From assembly GCA_964058805.1 (NCBI GenBank), contig CAXKVV010000546.1, forward strand, positions 1-33,669: a stretch of DNA of 33,669 bases, read 5' to 3'. A program made the translations under genes and the position numbers. The stretch's first letter is position 1. Each line of letters starts with the position of its first letter. The stretch is from Schoenoplectus triqueter (Eukaryota > Streptophyta > Magnoliopsida > Poales > Cyperaceae). Below the pieces are notes generated by a model. It made no database searches and was not told where the DNA came from. It saw only the letters and a list, made by a program, of their open reading frames with translations. Of the stretch, positions 1-11,290 are shown one piece after another.

Positions 1-306
1 AGCGAATGCAAAAAAATGGCTTTACAAGCAGTTGAGTTTGAGCGAAAGAGTTTAGAAGTTCAATGTTAACGAAAAACGGAAGTTCTATCGTTTTCACTTT
101 CACATTTTAGGAGAACAAGTTACAGAAGGTTCTCCATAGCCCTATATAGGCCGTAGGCGGGGATAAGTCCCTTGCTATCAACATAAAGCGTTTACCTTAA
201 TATGGAAGGCGCGTGCGTAAGCTCGAATTGGCTTATAAAGGAAGGAGGCTACAGTAAGAAATAGTAAACTCGAGCTGTTTTACTTATTAACCCGTGGCAC
301 CTGACC
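1..306. other. Unassigned sequence at the left edge
   Basis: Frame 1 is open from the window edge to TAA at 67-69 (22 codons, ending SLEVQC) and could be the tail of a gene outside the window, but nothing confirms it. The region is more GC-rich than its neighbours. The first copy of the 10-bp duplication ends it. Confidence 0.3.
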
Positions 307-754
307 CAGTTTTTTTATTTTGTATATAATAATTATATTATTAATAATTTAAGTGATAAAAGAAAATTTTTAAATTTATGAATGTCAGTGCGTCACTGGC
401 AGTGGCGTGTGCTGGCGCGGAGCAAACGCGTCACTGTCAATGACGTCTTTAAATAAATGTGTCATTGACAGTGACGTCTTTGTAAACGCGCCACTGTCAG
501 TGGCGTCTTTGATGGATGATCGGCAGTAATAATGTTGATCCAACGGTAATGAATCATGATCAGGATGAGTAAGAACAAAGACGTCACTGTCAGTGGCGCG
601 TTTACACAGTTTTATAAAAAGACGTCATTGACAGTGGCGTGTTTACTCCACATCACTGCCAGTGACACGCTGCAGTTCGCATATTTCAAATTTTACTTTT
701 ATCACTCTTACTATTAATAATATAATTATTATAATTATTATATACAAAAAAATT
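307..754. mobile_element. MULE-like non-autonomous foldback element with 10-bp target duplication
   Basis: GCACCTGACC occurs as a direct repeat at 297-306 and 755-764, just outside a long inverted repeat. The left arm (TTTTGTATATAATAATTATA... GTGATAAAAG... CACTGGCAGTG) matches the reverse complement of the right arm over about 100 bp. A 9-10 bp duplication with long inverted ends fits Mutator-like elements. The interior has seven GC-richer quasi-palindromic units and no ORF of note. Confidence 0.8.
384..672. repeat. Array of seven quasi-palindromic CACTGTCAGTG units
   Basis: Units sit at about 384-409, 426-450, 458-481, 486-510, 577-605, 616-646 and 650-672, four on the left and three on the right of a unique 66-bp centre. 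The core is CACTGTCAGTG or a near variant, mostly flanked by GACGTC or GGCGCG and then TTT. Each core is nearly self-complementary and the array is itself inverted about the centre. Confidence 0.85.
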
Positions 755-764
755 GCACCTGACC

Positions 765-2183
765 ATTAGTCTCACTTATATTTAGTAGATAGTCGTACAA
801 AACTAGCGTTGTTTTTTGCATTTTGAAGGCAAACAGTTGCATAGGTCTGGACAATGCCACACAACTTAACATGTATCAACACCTCAGTATTAGTTTTTTC
901 AAATTTTCAGGAGATGAACCATCGCCTCTTTTTTGGCGATTTGACAGCTGAGCGATAACTATTTAATACTAAATATTTGACATTTGTTACTCCTTATTCG
1001 CGCAAACATCTAAAAAGATTTATTTGACGCAATCATTAACATTTATCACTGGCTATTTCGACATAGTTCTCGAATAACCTTTTAAAAAAAAATGGATACT
1101 TATATACATCATCGAGATATTCAGATGAAATTAAAAATTTTCCGAACATGAATAGTAGTCTGGTTTTAAAATTTCAGTTGTTGAACAAGAGGAGATTCAC
1201 ATTCTCTATTTTATGATTAATATATATGTTATCAACATCTTGAGTATACTTGATATATATGGTTATCGATACATAGAACATCTCGAGGATATACTTTAAC
1301 TTCATTTACAAGCTTGACAATTGACTATACCAAAATGCTTCCCGAACTTCGAGGGCAAATGATAGGATTATGTTCTCACTATACTTACACCTACTCATGT
1401 TTGTTCATGTCTATCTAATTAGAACTCGTTAGTGTCATTACTGGCACATTTCGGTTTCGGAGGCTAATGATAGGACTATGTTTCCAAAAACTCATTAATC
1501 ACAAGTCCGAATACTTAACCCTAAGAACTAGTCCACTAGGCCCTATAAAACCTCCTTCACCCTGTACTTATCTCGAATACGTAGACCTCGAGCAAGGTAT
1601 TCCCAAGCTCGAGATCATCATGATACTCATCTCGAGTATAACTGCCTAGTAACCGTCCATGATCAAGTATAGCGGTTAAAACTGATTATGATTTTATATA
1701 GCACATGATTGTACACGGCAACTATATATGATTAAATTTACCGATTTGCCATTACATGCACTTGTGACATTTATGATTGATTTTTTGAGATCGTGCCACC
1801 GACTGGTCATAATCTCCATGATATATAGTCTTCTCCTATATAAGATATCGTCTAGGACATGGGAAAATATCCATTCTCTTTTATACGCACATGACTTATA
1901 AATCATAGTAGCACTCGTGCATCCCTAGCATCATCATCTCTTCTTAACACGGCCTGACATCTTAACCCAGAAAAAATTCTTATGATTCTTGTCTCAGTAT
2001 TTATCATTTTAATCTGTGAACATAGTTGTGAACTTTTTCTAACTTGAAACCTATATCCTATGTTCGTGTATTCGTGGGTTAAATAAATTTCAGTGGAGAA
2101 TTGTTTTTCTGGTTCATCAATCAGGTATAGTTTGGATTGGATGTAATTTGAGAAGTTTTGGACTAACTCAGTTAATAAAGATA
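765..2183. other. Intergenic, no feature recognised
   Basis: Short ORFs here (for example 1467-1649 and 1694-1906 minus) have no family signature and AT-rich composition. Several CTCGAG/TCGAG motifs around 1560-1640 are noted but unexplained. Confidence 0.6.
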
Positions 2184-2717
2184 TTAGACGTTCTGATAAT
2201 TGTAGTATGTTGCCCCTCTTTTTGATGTTTCTAGTATGGGTTGGAGGCTTTTTTGATGTGAGAGGTCTTTTGCTAGTATGTGTAGTTTTTCGCTGATCTG
2301 AGGAACTTTACTGATGAGAACAGAGGTCTCTCTTAGTTGTTTGCTGATTTTTTCCTTTTTGTGTTTTGCTGGTATAATTTTTGGCAACAAATGCTCTCGG
2401 CACTTGAGTATTTATTTCTGATTTGTGATGGATTGTTACTAGTAACATGATTTGATTTTGGGACTGAAGAGACACCTCTTTATGGCTATGGATCTCTTAC
2501 TCTCTGTATTGCTGCAATTTACAATTCTGATACCATATTAAATTTCACGAATATGATAAAGATCAACAGAAAGGAATAACTTTTTATTGATGATATTTCT
2601 AATTTACAATGTGTACAATTGATGCTTATATAGGAGCTTATCTAATGGCTCCTGTACCTCTTGTACTGTAATAGACAAAAAAATAATGAGCTTAAATTTC
2701 ACGAATTTTCCTCAACA
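2184..2717 (-). mobile_element. Truncated copia-type element: 5' LTR plus adjoining internal DNA
   Basis: On the minus strand an LTR-like block (2536-2717) begins TGTTGAGG, carries a TATATAAG box near 2628 and AATAAAA near 2580, and is followed at once by TGGTATCAGA (2526-2535), the copia tRNA-Met primer site. The next 350 bp include an open stretch of 68 codons (2184-2390) rich in Lys that I cannot match to gag. The LTR end has mutated (TA instead of CA). No second LTR was found, so the rest is deleted or unrecognisable. Confidence 0.7.
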
Positions 2718-3199
2718 GTCTCTCGCCACACGTACTTTGTGTTAAAATTATATAATAATTTTATTTGTTATACTACAAAGAATTATTAAAATAAATTTAT
2801 TATTATTATTTTAATTTAATTTCTTAATGTTGGAATTTCTTATTTAAAACATAGGTAACAGTAACTCAACCAATGCTTATCTGACTAGTTGCATCTTTTA
2901 ATTACATCTCTTCGGAAAATAAAATTAGTTGGCATTTTTAAATTAACCGTTAGAACTTGTCTTTATATAGAGACTAATTACATTCGCTAAAGAGACACTT
3001 GAAAAATTATCTTGATACCCATTCACTCTGAGACCTATTACTCCCACTCTCTCTCTCTCGTAAGCTTCCCAAGTAATTCAAATACAAAAACCTAGTTTCA
3101 CTTCTCAACTCCAAAAAACTTACTATCTGTTTCCATTTTCTACTTCATTAGATTCTATTATTTGATCAATATACCAGATTATATTATTAAAATTATCTA

Positions 3200-3835
3200 T
3201 AAAAATTGTTGCTAGATATTGCGCAGATTATATCAGTTGTTTCCAAGGTTTTGCCCCAAGAAATAGCAGCCCCGGATTATCTTGGTTGCGGATCCAAATC
3301 TTGCACAAAATAAAGACGAAATTCGCTTAAGGACGGTGTTTCACAATCCGGGTAACAAAGTTTAATTTATATTTAATTTTACTGGTATTATTTGAAATTA
3401 TTACTCTGTTTTTTTTAGGCAGATTTTTCAAACACTTTGCAGGGATGCAGGATACGCATGCTCCGAATTAAACTTATTTTCTAGTAGTTTATTTTTTTTA
3501 TCCTATCATGTTTGATAATCATCAATGAACGTCCATTCGTTTTTTCTGAGTAATTATAGGATACGCCTGAAACCCCCCCCCCCCCCTGATCTAATATGGT
3601 TGATACTCCATAGCGCTCTTATAAATTTGCAGTTGAAATTAAGATTATCTTACTTCTATTATAAATTTAGAATACAGATGTCGTTAATTTATATCATTAA
3701 TTGTGTGGAAATTACATGGTTGATTCTTTTGGGTCCCAGAGTAGATGAGCTTTGTAAATTCGTTGATACTGAAGTTGGAATTCGGCTTAATTTCTCATAT
3801 CGATCTGATGATTATGGTAAAGTAGCTAGGGTACG
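3200..3835 (+). pseudogene. Possible eroded plant gene fragment, unidentified
   Basis: About 3287-3356 reads LVADPNLAQNKDEIRLRTVF in one frame, but a TAG lies just upstream. After an AT-rich stretch, a clean exon-like block (about 3740-3831) sits between a CCCAG and a GTACGT donor and reads VDELCKFVDTEVGIRLNFSY. I cannot assign either to a family. A TATATAG motif (2962) and a CT-rich leader-like stretch (3045-3060) lie upstream. It may be a decayed gene or chance; the ORF at 3525-3842 spans a C14 run and is not itself convincing. Confidence 0.25.
3573..3586 (+). repeat. C14 homopolymer
   Basis: Fourteen consecutive C residues in an otherwise AT-rich region. Length may vary between individuals or be a sequencing artefact. 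Confidence 0.9.
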
Positions 3836-4661
3836 TATATGAAATATTTTTTACTGTACAATATTGTTTTACTGAAAAATAATTGTTGCTTTTATGTATG
3901 ATTATTATACTTTTGAACTCTGACATAAAATATTGCTCGAGGCAATTATATTGATCAACAGGAGCTTGTTTTTTAAAAATAGGTCCTTTAAGTGTTTGAA
4001 CCACCAGCAAAAAGAGTTATTTATGAAGTTCCCCTTTAAATATTCAAACGCATGTATATATCTTTAATTTTGGAAGTAAGGTGGCTATTATTTTTGTGAA
4101 AATTATTCCTCATGAACTATATTCCCCCTTTTGTTTAAAGAATATTACAATAATTAAGATCTTATATTGTAAACACAATAAAAATAATATAACTCGTTGA
4201 TTATAAATATATATTCACAATATATTTAACATAATATGCCATATAAACTTTAACTTAAGTAAAGCAACAAGTATAATTATTTGAAAAAAAGTAAATGGAA
4301 ATTACACTTCAAAAGTCATTAAAAATATTAATTATTCCTTATTTCAAGTTAGTATTTACAATCTTTTATCATTTATGCGGATGATCATAAAAAAATTTAA
4401 ATATTTGGAAATAAGATAATTTAAATTTCTGGAAAATAAGATAATTGATCACGCTAAAAAGTGGTATTAGTGATTTTCCCTGATCTCTTATCAAATTATA
4501 TAAGTGTGCACCCAAAAATTATTAACGGGACTATCGGAGATAGACTTGTTCCTAATTTTTTTTACCTTTTTAATATATTTAAAAATATGCTATAACTAAT
4601 TAATGTATAAACTCTAAGATAAGTAAAGAGATATTTATAATAGAGAACAAATAACATAGCT

Positions 4662-5120
4662 TAGGGCTGCAAACGAATCAAATTCAATCGAACTAGCTAG
4701 TATTTGAGTTTGATTTAAAATCAATTTGAACTAATTTGAATTTGAACTAAATCAAATTCAAACTAAATTAAACTCGAATTAAATCGAACTCTAAATGAAC
4801 TCAATTATTTTAATTCTTACATTTATTTTCTTATTATTATAAATAATTAGAGTTAAAATAATTAATATTTTATTAATTTTATATTAAAAATTTAAAAATA
4901 ATATTTATTAATTTAATAATATTATTACATGTATTATTGACTAAATGGTTAAAATATATGCAAATAACCATATATCGAACTCGAACTAGTTCATTAAAAA
5001 AATATCGTATCGAATTCAAATCAAACTAACAAAAAAATCTAATCAAACGAATTGAACTCAAATTAAAACTGAATCAAACATAGAATGAATTATAAATTAT
5101 GAAATTTTCTTACACCCCTA
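4662..5120. mobile_element. Probable hAT-type MITE with AATCAAATTC-rich body
   Basis: It starts TAGGGCTGCAAACGAA and ends with the complement of TAGGGGTGTAAGAAAA. The left third is built of degenerate AATC(A/G)AAYT units. The TAGGG-type ends resemble plant hAT MITEs. No target duplication is clear, so the borders are tentative. Confidence 0.5.
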
Positions 5121-5203
5121 TAAATATCATGCATTTTACTATAAAAAAATGAAATTCTAATTTCTACACATTTTCATATACATGCAATAAATTTAGTTGC
5201 ATG

Positions 5204-5500
5204 GCGAATTATGTGGTTGAGACTTGATGTATCACTTGAATCGACAAATAAATCTAGTCACATACACTCTTTTTGCTTCACTTAAATCGGACCTGTTGAG
5301 AGTGCAGTTTTTCAGCAAAAAATGGTTGGCTGTAAGACCCGGTGTGCGGCCTGGCCTGAACAAGGTCGCACAGCAGAGCCACTACCCTTCTATTTTTCAA
5401 AAAAATTAAAAATATTTTATCTTTTAATTTCAATTTTTATTTAAAAATGACCCGTTCTGATGGACCTACCTCTTTAAGCTCATCGCGAATTATGTGGTTG
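5204..5500. repeat. 16-bp direct repeat flanking a 265-bp segment
   Basis: GCGAATTATGTGGTTG occurs at 5204-5219 and 5485-5500 without mismatch. The segment between has no recognised element ends. It could be an insertion with a long target duplication or a local duplication. Confidence 0.5.
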
Positions 5501-6612
5501 CATGGTATCCAATGGAACTTCTGATTCAAATAACAATAACATCATCCCAAAATTCAAAGTCATCTTCGTCTTGTCCATCGTCTTATTTGTTGCTCGATCA
5601 CTCGGCCCAGGCCTTAATTGTATATAGGAATATCTTGTTATAGCCTACAAATTTATTAGCGATTATTCTCAAGCGGCCGGTTAGTAGTGTTTTATGATTA
5701 TAATTTTTTTTAAAATAGATTTTTTATAAATTTTGATATATATATTACTTTATATATATTTCTTTTAGGACTTGAACCTGCATCACTTTATAAAAAGATA
5801 AGACTTATTATTATCTGTACTAATTTAGACTATAAACAATTAATTAATAATTTATTGGCGAATATTTTTTTGAATGTAGTAGTTTGGGAACTCTTTTGTT
5901 GCTGCCGCTAACTGTACATCATTTTCAGATCAAGTGACCATTATTTTATTCAACGGTGCAGCTTCATTTTTTTATTTCTTTTAACAAAATATATTTTTAA
6001 TGGATGGATAATTGCACCAAAATGACAAAAACATATCAGTTAATTATTTGATTTATGGGGAACAATAAATAAAGTATTGATAATTTTGGCGAGGAGCGAG
6101 CTGGTCATAAAAAAATGGCCAAACAACAAGAGTCAAATTTCATTTGCTGACTAATCATAAAACAACCCTAATTCAATGCGCCAACGGAATCAGAATACAG
6201 GAAATAGAAATCAAATATGTCTGGTATATAAGCTGCGTAATCAATTAAAGAGATTCGGTCTCTGTAGAAGTGTATAAATAGAAAAAGCTTCTCTCACATT
6301 TGGTTTGACTTTGATGAGTTTGTGGTATTTCTAACCATATCTGATAGTTATTATTATAGGAAAATTGTATAAGGTCACATTCATGGCGAGTAGATATGAA
6401 GAACTAAGACCTGGATTGTGCTCATCCATGCATCCCATCCTTATCCGGCCTGGTGAAGAATCTTATTACTAGACAAGCTAGTAAGGCCTTGACGACATTG
6501 TTTCTTCTTCTTCATCATCAGTTCACGACAGTTGAGTTCATGATTGTAATAATTAAAATATACAATAACAAAAACAATATCTTTTTTATCAAAATAAAAG
6601 ATAATAATAAAA

Positions 6613-6860
6613 GGGTGGGGATCCTTCATCATTAATTATTTAGACAATCTTTATGACCAATTTCATCTAAATTCATAAAAAAAAAACTTTGCCGATATAT
6701 TCTAAACATATAGATTGGTTGTGTTTAAAGTTTGATGTAATTTGAGTATCATTTGTTATTTCATCAAATGTCATAAAATTGAAATTATTATAATTATATA
6801 ATTTTGAAAACTCTCGATTCATAAAATGACACTTAAATTTCATGAATTTGAAATACAACA
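6613..6860. mobile_element. MITE family A, degenerate copy
   Basis: The left end GGGTGGGGAT and the central blocks (TAGATTG..., TGATGTAATTTGAGTATCATTTG) align by eye with the copy at 11001. The right terminus is not recognisable. Confidence 0.45.
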
Positions 6861-6886
6861 AATCCATATAAGTTCAAGAATATATT

Positions 6887-7040
6887 CAGTGACGGAGCTT
6901 TATTCATTTGTTTTGGGTTGTGGCCCTCCCTTTGAAATTAAAATTTACTAAAGAATTAATTAATAATTAATACAAATCACTGTAGAGTATAAAGGTTGCC
7001 CCCCTAAATGTGATATATGGTGTTTGAAGTTCCGCTACTG
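6887..7040. mobile_element. hAT-like MITE, 154 bp
   Basis: Ends are CAGTGACGGAGCTT and the complement of CAGTAGCGGAACTT, a 14-bp inverted repeat with two or three differences. Flanks AATATATT (6879-6886) and AATTTATT (7041-7048) form an 8-bp duplication with one mismatch. CAGNG ends with an 8-bp duplication indicate the hAT superfamily. Confidence 0.75.
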
Positions 7041-7369
7041 AATTTATTTATAATTTTTTTATTTTAAAAGTTTTTGTGAATTTATATGAAATTGATTATA
7101 AAAATTGTACAAAAAATAGATTTACAAAAAAAATCAAAATAATTAGTTGTTAAGAGATCTCACTCATAATAAAATTATTAGTAACGATAATAATAACTAC
7201 TATTTTTAGGGAACCTTACTACAAAAAAGTAAAAAAAAAAATCAAAATAGTTACAGGAAACTTTATTGTTCCTGATTTCTGTGATATGAACACTTTTTAC
7301 TAGTTTCTTATAAAGGAGTCTAGTTTGTGCATTTTGTTGTAATCTGTTCCATTTGAGTCAAGTTAGTAA

Positions 7370-7690
7370 AGGAGTCTAGTTTGTGTATCTTAAATCTAAA
7401 AGTTCAAACGGTCGATCCAAATTGTTGAACATCATTTTCATATTGAAATATCTCTGACAATCAAATTTTATATTTTTCTAAAAAAAATGCTATATTTTGG
7501 ATGAGTGAAAAATCAATAGTATTGGTTGGTGCATAAATTATTAGATTAATAAACTTTGTGCTCGTCTAAAAAATAGCAAAAAATTTTAAAAAATATAAAA
7601 TTTGATCCCCGAGATATGAAGATCATGTTCAACGGTTTGGATCGACAATTTAGACTTTTGAATTCGAGATACGAACGCAAAGCACGAGAC
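7370..7690. mobile_element. Long-arm foldback element (MITE)
   Basis: The left arm (about 7370-7500) and right arm (about 7560-7690) are inverted copies. Shared blocks include GTCGATCCAAA and TTGAACAT, and the similarity runs through ATCAAATTTTATATTTTT almost to the centre near 7530. Superfamily and target duplication are unclear. Confidence 0.65.
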
Positions 7691-7751
7691 ATTTTGTACT
7701 TCACGAAGCACCATAACCTCACTCTATATATGCAAACTTGTATCTATATGA

Positions 7752-8183
7752 GAAGGATTCTAATGCCATCAATTTTGTGTGCCATCAAATCTAACTTATT
7801 TTTTTAATTTATATTCCAAATTTTGATATTTAAATTTAAAATCCAAACCATTGATCTTTTTAATTTTCATGCTAGATGCGTGCTTGTAAATTTTTATGAA
7901 ATTTAATGGTTATTTTATACTAGATCAAATGATAACAAAATAAATGCATAAAAATTAATCGATCATAGATACTAGATTCAATCATTTTATTATCATTTAA
8001 TTTAATCTAATATGAAATGAACTCTAAAAATTATGAAATTTTATAAACATACATCTACTTGAAAATAAAAATATCAATGTTTGAATTTTAAATTTTAAAA
8101 TTTAAAATTTAAAATTAAAAATTAAAAAGTGAGTTAATTGTATTCGATGACACACAAAATCAATCGATGACGTTAGAACCTTC
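7752..8183. mobile_element. Long-arm foldback MITE, about 432 bp
   Basis: It starts GAAGGATTCTAATGCCATC and its right end reads GAAGGTTCTAACGTCATC on the opposite strand. The arms pair over roughly 200 bp each, including TTTTGTGTG(C/T)CATC, long AATTTAAA tracts and AAATGATAA blocks. Almost the whole element would fold as one hairpin. No target duplication is clear. Confidence 0.75.
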
Positions 8184-8657
8184 TCTCTCTATATATATCA
8201 ATCTTACAAGCAAACTAGCTTAAAAAAACAAAAAAGCAAAATAAAAATTCTGATTACGAGTACATCTCTGCATACAATTTGTAAGCTGGTACCAATTAAC
8301 ATCATATTTTTTCACTAAGCCCCTCTTAGAAATCAAACATTCCATGGCTGTATACAGTTATTCCACTTTGTCCTCGCATGTTACTGACAAATGAGACCCG
8401 CAACAAGAGCACCGTGTAAAGCTTCTTCAATTGGAGGAGCATTATTTCTAGGATAATGTTTCTGATCATAGTCAATACTCGTCAATAATTTATTTTTTAT
8501 TCTTTTTATAAATAATTCAGTTTAATATATAATAATTTTTAATAAAATTATTTTATTCATAAATAAAACACATTATATATTATTTTAAATGGAATTTTAT
8601 ATTTTTAAAATATTAACAATTTAATATATACTTTATTTATATTAAATGAAATAAAAT

Positions 8658-9027
8658 ATTTCTGAATTATACCCATATTAGATCAAAATCTCAAATTTTT
8701 GATCTCGCCAAATATTTTTTGTATCACAAACTTGCTACTATGTTTCTGGTCAGTCTCTGATGCTGCTATGGCTACACGATTGGTTGCATGGTTTGGGCCG
8801 CAAAAGTATTCTCATTTCATTCTGCATTTTTTGGGTCATTTCCACTATTTCTAAATTATACTCATATTATATCAAAATCTCAATTTTTTTATTTCGTCGA
8901 AAATCATGAACTTACAACTATGTTTCTGATCAGTCTTTGATGCTGCGATGGCTACACGATTGGCTGCATGGTTGGGGTAGCAAAAGTATTCTGATTTCAT
9001 TCCGCATTTTTTTGGTCATTTCCCGAC
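8658..9027 (+). repeat. 189-bp direct tandem duplication (two copies)
   Basis: Copy 1 (8658-8846) and copy 2 (8847 to about 9027) share ATTTCT(G/A)AATTATAC, GATGCTGC(T/G)ATGGCTACAC, and GCAAAAGTATTCT. Scattered substitutions and small gaps show it is not very recent. No ORF runs through it. Confidence 0.85.
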
Positions 9028-9162
9028 ATGTTCTTTATGAAACATTTTTTTATGGTAACACCCGATAGAACTAGGTTAATTATAGATTATAAAAAATTAC
9101 AAGCCAGAAAATGTATATAAAATCTTCCTCCAGACCTAGATAATTATCATATTTAATTAAGA

Positions 9163-9841
9163 CTAGCATATAACCCGCCAGTTGTACGGACCATTTTAAT
9201 TTTAAAAATATTTATATCTACTAAATTTTTTATTATAATTAATGTCTAAATCAATCATAAAAACTCTTAAATTTTTAAATAAATTTAATTTATTATTTAG
9301 TAAAAGATGGTGTAAAAAATATAATTTTTTAATTAAGATCATACAACTTATCGTTTTTTAAATAAAACTTAATAATAGTTGATATTTAATTATTTGATAT
9401 ATAATTTTTTTTACAAAATAATTATATTTAATATTATTTTTATTATAAAAATAATATATTTTACTTAGATATAATTTATATATAAATTAATTATAGCTTT
9501 TAATTTTTGAATATAATTAATTTATTATTTATCAAAAATAATGCATAAAATATAATAATTTTTCTCTGAGTAAGTTTGTATCATATGTAATTTTTTTATA
9601 ATAAAACTTAATAATAGTTGATGTTTAATTTATTTAGCTTACAATTATTTTTAGACCTACTATTAATATATTGATAAAAAATAACAAATGGAATTAAGAT
9701 AGAAAATCGGTTTGACTGAAATCTGAACCGTCACTTTTATAAAATCAATTAATTTCAATCATAAATTATAAATATTTTGATCCTTATACATTATATGATA
9801 ATATTAATGAACGTTTTTAATATATACACTCTTTATAATAT
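9163..9841 (-). mobile_element. Helitron-like element 1 (different body)
   Basis: On the minus strand the 3' end reads GGCGGGTTATATGCTAGT, a plant Helitron terminus with CTAG then host T (CTAG 9163-9166). The other end near 9831-9841 reads TATATTATAAAG, like a Helitron 5' end missing its TC. The interior is AT-rich and non-coding, unlike the next two copies. Confidence 0.55.
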
Positions 9842-9842
9842 A

Positions 9843-10303
9843 CTAGCTATATACCCGCACATTGCAGTAAACTCTTTTATTTAAATATTAAAATATTATA
9901 AGATAAAAAATTCATATTTATCTAATATTAAATTATAAATTCACAAAATTATAGAGAAAACCTATAATAAAGACTATATTTAATCATGGATGAGATTTTT
10001 GCACAATATGAGTTAATGATTCATGATTTTTAGGACAAAAAAGTAAATTATTCTAACATATATTATCACCATTAATTTCTTACCAAATATGCACAAGATT
10101 GCTAAATAAAAAAATAATATTATGGAAATAATAGTATATATGGTAAAGAAATGGAGAGAAAGAGGGGATCAATGGACGCGATCACATACGTTCGATCAAC
10201 CAAAAATAAATATTATCTGTCTAATTGAGGGATAAAATGTGTATAATAAAAAAATACCATGACAAAAAAATAGACCCTCCAATTCTTAGATGATTTATAT
10301 AAT
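9843..10303 (-). mobile_element. Helitron-like element 2 (non-autonomous)
   Basis: The minus-strand 3' end reads GCGGGTATATAGCTAGT (CTAG 9843-9846). The body matches element 3 throughout, for example ACCATTAATTTCTTACCAAA and ATCAATGGACGCGAT. Its 5' end TATTATATAAATCATC runs straight into the 3' end of element 3 with the terminal TC lost. No Rep/helicase coding was seen. Confidence 0.75.
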
Positions 10304-10304
10304 A

Positions 10305-10705
10305 CTAGCTATATACCCGCGCGTTACAGCAGACTCTTTTATTTAAATATTAAAATATTATAAGATAAAAAATTCACATTGATGAGATTTTCTACACAGT
10401 ATGAGTTAATGATTCAAGGGTTTATGGTAAAAAAAACCGAATTATTCTAATATGTATTATAACCATTAATTTCTTACCAAATATGCACAAGGTTGCTAAA
10501 TAAAAAAACTATATTATGGAAATAACAGTATAGATGAGAAAGAAATGGAGAGAAAATATGAATCAATGGACGCGATTACATACGTTCGATCAACCAAGAA
10601 TAAATATTATCCATCTAATTGAGTGATAAAATTGATTTAACACAAAAAATACCATGATAAAAAATGGACACTCCAATTCTTAGATGCTTTATATAATAGT
10701 ATAGA
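10305..10705 (-). mobile_element. Helitron-like element 3 (non-autonomous), both termini present
   Basis: On the minus strand it begins TCTATACTATTATATAAAGC (5' TC at 10704-10705, preceded by host A) and ends CGCGCGGGTATATAGCTAG followed by T. A TC start, CTRR end, A/T insertion site and no target duplication match Helitrons. Length about 401 bp, no coding. Confidence 0.82.
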
Positions 10706-11000
10706 TAAGGAGTTGGATGCTCATTTTAGGCTTGTGGTCCTTATGCTATGAGTTCATTTATGCAAACTGTTGATTAGCATACATTCAAATTGAACAATTT
10801 AACAATACAAACACTTTTATGCCGGATAAAATAAAATCTTTTGTTGTTAGTGTGATTTATGTTATTTCTTCTTCCAAATAACAAAATTATATTTAAGAAA
10901 TTATGCTTCGCAATGCAGAATGCATCTGGATCTTTGATTTTCAGCAAGCGCATACACGCAGATATTTTACAACAAGTGGATATATATGATTTTTGTTAAA

Positions 11001-11290
11001 GGGTGGGGATAATTTGATAATGGGTTATTTTGATAATCTTGACAATGAATTTTCAAATAAATACTAAAAAGTTTTTAAAAATAGAAAAAATATTATGGAT
11101 ATATACTTATACTTATAGATTGATGATGATTCAAATTTTATGTAATTTTATTATCATTTGATACTCCATCAATGACTATCAAAATTTTATAAAATTTACA
11201 ATGATTATAATTTGATTGTCTTTAATAGACTATTAAAGGATAATGAAATTGTATGAAATTTAAATCACTATCAATTTATAAGTACAATAT
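11001..11290. mobile_element. MITE family A, copy with truncated right arm
   Basis: It starts GGGTGGGGAT and continues TGGGTTATTTTGATAATCTT, as in the copies at 21362 and 23089. The centre is an inverted repeat around ATTATCATTTGATA. The outer part of the right arm is missing. Confidence 0.65.

Noticed and set aside
1467..1649. 60-codon plus-strand ORF with repeated CTCGAG motifs
   Set aside because: No similarity to any protein family and no supporting splice or promoter signals.
5766..5790. tRNA or SINE box B (minus strand GGTTCAAGTCC)
   Set aside because: Only the T-loop-like box is present. No A box, acceptor stem or cloverleaf could be built around it, so neither a tRNA nor a SINE is supported.
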